NCBI GenBank assembly: GCA_020721385.1
Contig: DYMW01000089.1
Location: 1-6,034 of the forward strand
Origin: Sulfurovum sp.
GTDB taxonomy: Bacteria; Campylobacterota; Campylobacteria; Campylobacterales; Sulfurovaceae
DNA length: 6,034 nucleotides
Direction: 5' to 3'
Shown here piece after piece: positions 4,362 through 6,034 of this stretch (positions are counted from its first letter, which is position 1; every line of letters starts with the position of its first letter). Both the position numbers and the translations under genes were made by a program. A model generated the notes under the pieces. It was given only the letters and a program-made list of their open reading frames with translations, made no database searches and was not told where the DNA came from.

Positions 4362-6034
4362 ATGTTAAAATGTATAAAAATAAAACATCTTATGTTAAGT
4401 ACAATGACAGCTTTCGCATTAATGGGATGTGGAGAGATACTTGAAACGGTAGAAGATAGACCAACACCACCAGCCGATGAGATAAATTATGAAAATCAAG
4501 GTCGATATATTGATGAGAATGTTTCAGGAATTTATTATTCAGATTGTAGTTTAACAGATACAAACTGTAAATCAGAGATTAATGGAACCACTACAGATGA
4601 TGGAACATTTGGGTTTATTTTGGGTAAACCAATCTATTTCTCTGTGGCAGGACTGCATTTAGATACCGTAGCATCAAAATATTTGGTAGGCAATGGGGTG
4701 GTTATTACCGTTCCAGAAAACAATGCCAGATTGGCTTCATTTTTACAATCAATGGACAATGATGGCGTTGCAAGTAATGGTATTAAGATTGTTCCAGAAG
4801 TGGTACAAGCATTGGTAGATTTAAATGTAAGGCAATATGAGTATGTATATAATCCACATTTGGATATTGCAACGTTAGTAGAGCAAGTTCAAGCCAAACT
4901 TGATGAGAGTACACCAGTGGTTACTCCTTCTGATGTTAATACTACAACACCTCATTCTACCAAATCACAACAACACTATCAAAAATCATCGGTAGCAACT
5001 TTACGTTATGTGGATGAGACAGAAGCATTAACGCATCTTCAAGCAACCATTAGCAAATATAAACCTGTACCAAGTATTACGGTTAAAGATGTTATAGAAA
5101 AGATTAGAGATATTGCTGATAATGCAGACAGTTATACCGAAGCAGAGATTCAAGAAAAAATCAAAGCCATTCGAACACAACTTGATAATCCTCTTGAAGG
5201 AGATAGAAACGTACGTGATATTGAGATAGCCAAAGCATTGGTAGATTTATCTGAATTGACCAATCAAAGTTATTTAGAAGATGTATTTACTTTTCAAGGG
5301 GATGGAACCACGCAACTCTCTCAAATTATTAAAGAGATGGCATTGAATGACAATAACAACAATATTGTTGACTCCAAAGAAGAGAATTCAACCAATATTA
5401 TTGAAGTCAGTAAAAAAGCGACTTTAGCTGTTGCAAGAAACATAAAATCAATCAGTGATCGCTTAGGAAATGCCTTGGCTACCGTACCTCAACATTACCA
5501 TTTTACGTATGAAGGTTTTGATATTGGTATCGATAACATTGCAACACTTCGTACAACACTTTTAGCGACGGCTTCTAAAATGAGTTGGGCAACAGCGTAT
5601 AGTGTGGGTGTTGATGATAACTATAAACCACAAACCTATACCGATGCCAATGGAAGTAAATATCAATTTACAGACAGCGAGATTCACCAAGATGCGATGC
5701 TTAACAGTCCTGATTTTGGAAAAGCCATTGACCAAACCAGTTTAGATTTAGCAAAAAGCTATTTAACTGAATCGGCATTGATTTTAAAAGATTTGGATGC
5801 TTATTTAATGAGAGAAGATTTAAATGAAAGCACAACAAACACCACCGAAAATACGGATTCCAATCAAGAGGTAATTGATTATGGAGCCAAACTTTATCAA
5901 GTACTTTCTGATGGAAATGGTACCGTTACCGTTACCGATAAAAATAACAGTGAGGGTAAAAAAGAAGAAATGGAAATTGCTGTTAATCGACTCTTTAAGC
6001 TTGATACGGCTCCTAAAGTGAGTGACTTAGGTAC
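4362..6034 (+). CDS. Large lipoprotein, cut by the right edge (557 residues visible)
   Basis: The frame is open from ATG 4362 to the last base; the 3' end is missing. Residues 1-23 are a lipoprotein signal (KCIKIK, hydrophobic core, then ALMGC with Cys23), so the mature protein is membrane-anchored by lipid, on the outer membrane by default. Residues about 45-145 match a domain pattern common at the N-terminus of bacterial surface lipoproteins: YIDENVSGIYYS, then TTTDDGTFGFILG, then ITVPENNARLASFLQSMDND and G-x-x-x-N-G-I-K-I. The D-x-D-G element (132-135) may bind calcium. Cys62 and Cys69 could pair. Residues 180-215 are a low-complexity Thr/Ser/Gln linker. Residues about 215-305 and 345-480 look helical, the latter with LAVARNIKSISDRLGNALA and SYLTESALILKDLDAYL. 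Residues 488-502 are a second Thr/Asn-rich linker. I do not recognise a catalytic motif. Co-transcription with the barrel gene suggests a surface partner of it. Confidence 0.75.
   Translation, partial: MLKCIKIKHLMLSTMTAFALMGCGEILETVEDRPTPPADEINYENQGRYIDENVSGIYYSDCSLTDTNCKSEINGTTTDDGTFGFILGKPIYFSVAGLHLDTVASKYLVGNGVVITVPENNARLASFLQSMDNDGVASNGIKIVPEVVQALVDLNVRQYEYVYNPHLDIATLVEQVQAKLDESTPVVTPSDVNTTTPHSTKSQQHYQKSSVATLRYVDETEALTHLQATISKYKPVPSITVKDVIEKIRDIADNADSYTEAEIQEKIKAIRTQLDNPLEGDRNVRDIEIAKALVDLSELTNQSYLEDVFTFQGDGTTQLSQIIKEMALNDNNNNIVDSKEENSTNIIEVSKKATLAVARNIKSISDRLGNALATVPQHYHFTYEGFDIGIDNIATLRTTLLATASKMSWATAYSVGVDDNYKPQTYTDANGSKYQFTDSEIHQDAMLNSPDFGKAIDQTSLDLAKSYLTESALILKDLDAYLMREDLNESTTNTTENTDSNQEVIDYGAKLYQVLSDGNGTVTVTDKNNSEGKKEEMEIAVNRLFKLDTAPKVSDLG
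5921..5938 (+). repeat. Short tandem TACCGT repeat in the lipoprotein gene
   Basis: TACCGT, TACCGT and TACCGA run in tandem and encode part of the Thr-Val run GTVTVTD (residues 520-526). The unit is 6 bp, so copy changes keep the frame. It is short and may have no function. Confidence 0.6.

Overview
The window is AT-rich DNA with every supported gene on the + strand. Each complete gene begins with a signal peptide or lipoprotein signal, so this is a cell-envelope and export locus of a Gram-negative (diderm) bacterium. The low GC, the Lys/Asn-rich proteins and the promoters with a good TATAAT but no clear -35 box recall Campylobacterota (Sulfurimonas, Sulfurovum or Arcobacter relatives). That assignment is an inference from style; no marker gene is present.

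Region A (1-2937). The window opens in the last codons of a gene whose C-terminus resembles that of the next gene. That next gene encodes a small secreted protein of 154 residues built from degenerate N-x-V-x-I-x-N-[SA] repeats. After an 86-nt gap with its own TATAAT box come a CsgG-family outer-membrane lipoprotein of 352 residues with a C-terminal extension resembling a peptidoglycan-binding module, and, 8 nt later, a 411-residue periplasmic protein that joins a TAXI-like solute-binding domain to a degenerate OmpA-like C-terminus. A perfect 34-bp palindrome over the last stop codon probably terminates this unit.

Region B (2938-6034). An AT-rich spacer with a second TATAAT box leads to a 411-residue outer-membrane beta-barrel protein with an N-terminal soluble region. 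A large lipoprotein follows 29 nt later and runs off the right edge (557 residues visible). No terminator separates the two, so they look like one operon.

Working model (inference): the repeat proteins are export substrates, possibly amyloid-like or surface-fibre subunits, and the CsgG-like lipoprotein is their outer-membrane pore. The TAXI/OmpA-like protein would be a periplasmic partner, in a locus where no CsgE, CsgF or curlin-type protein is visible. The barrel and the large lipoprotein would be a second surface module. No RNA gene, CRISPR array, insertion sequence or integrase was seen, and no intergenic stretch exceeds 300 bases.
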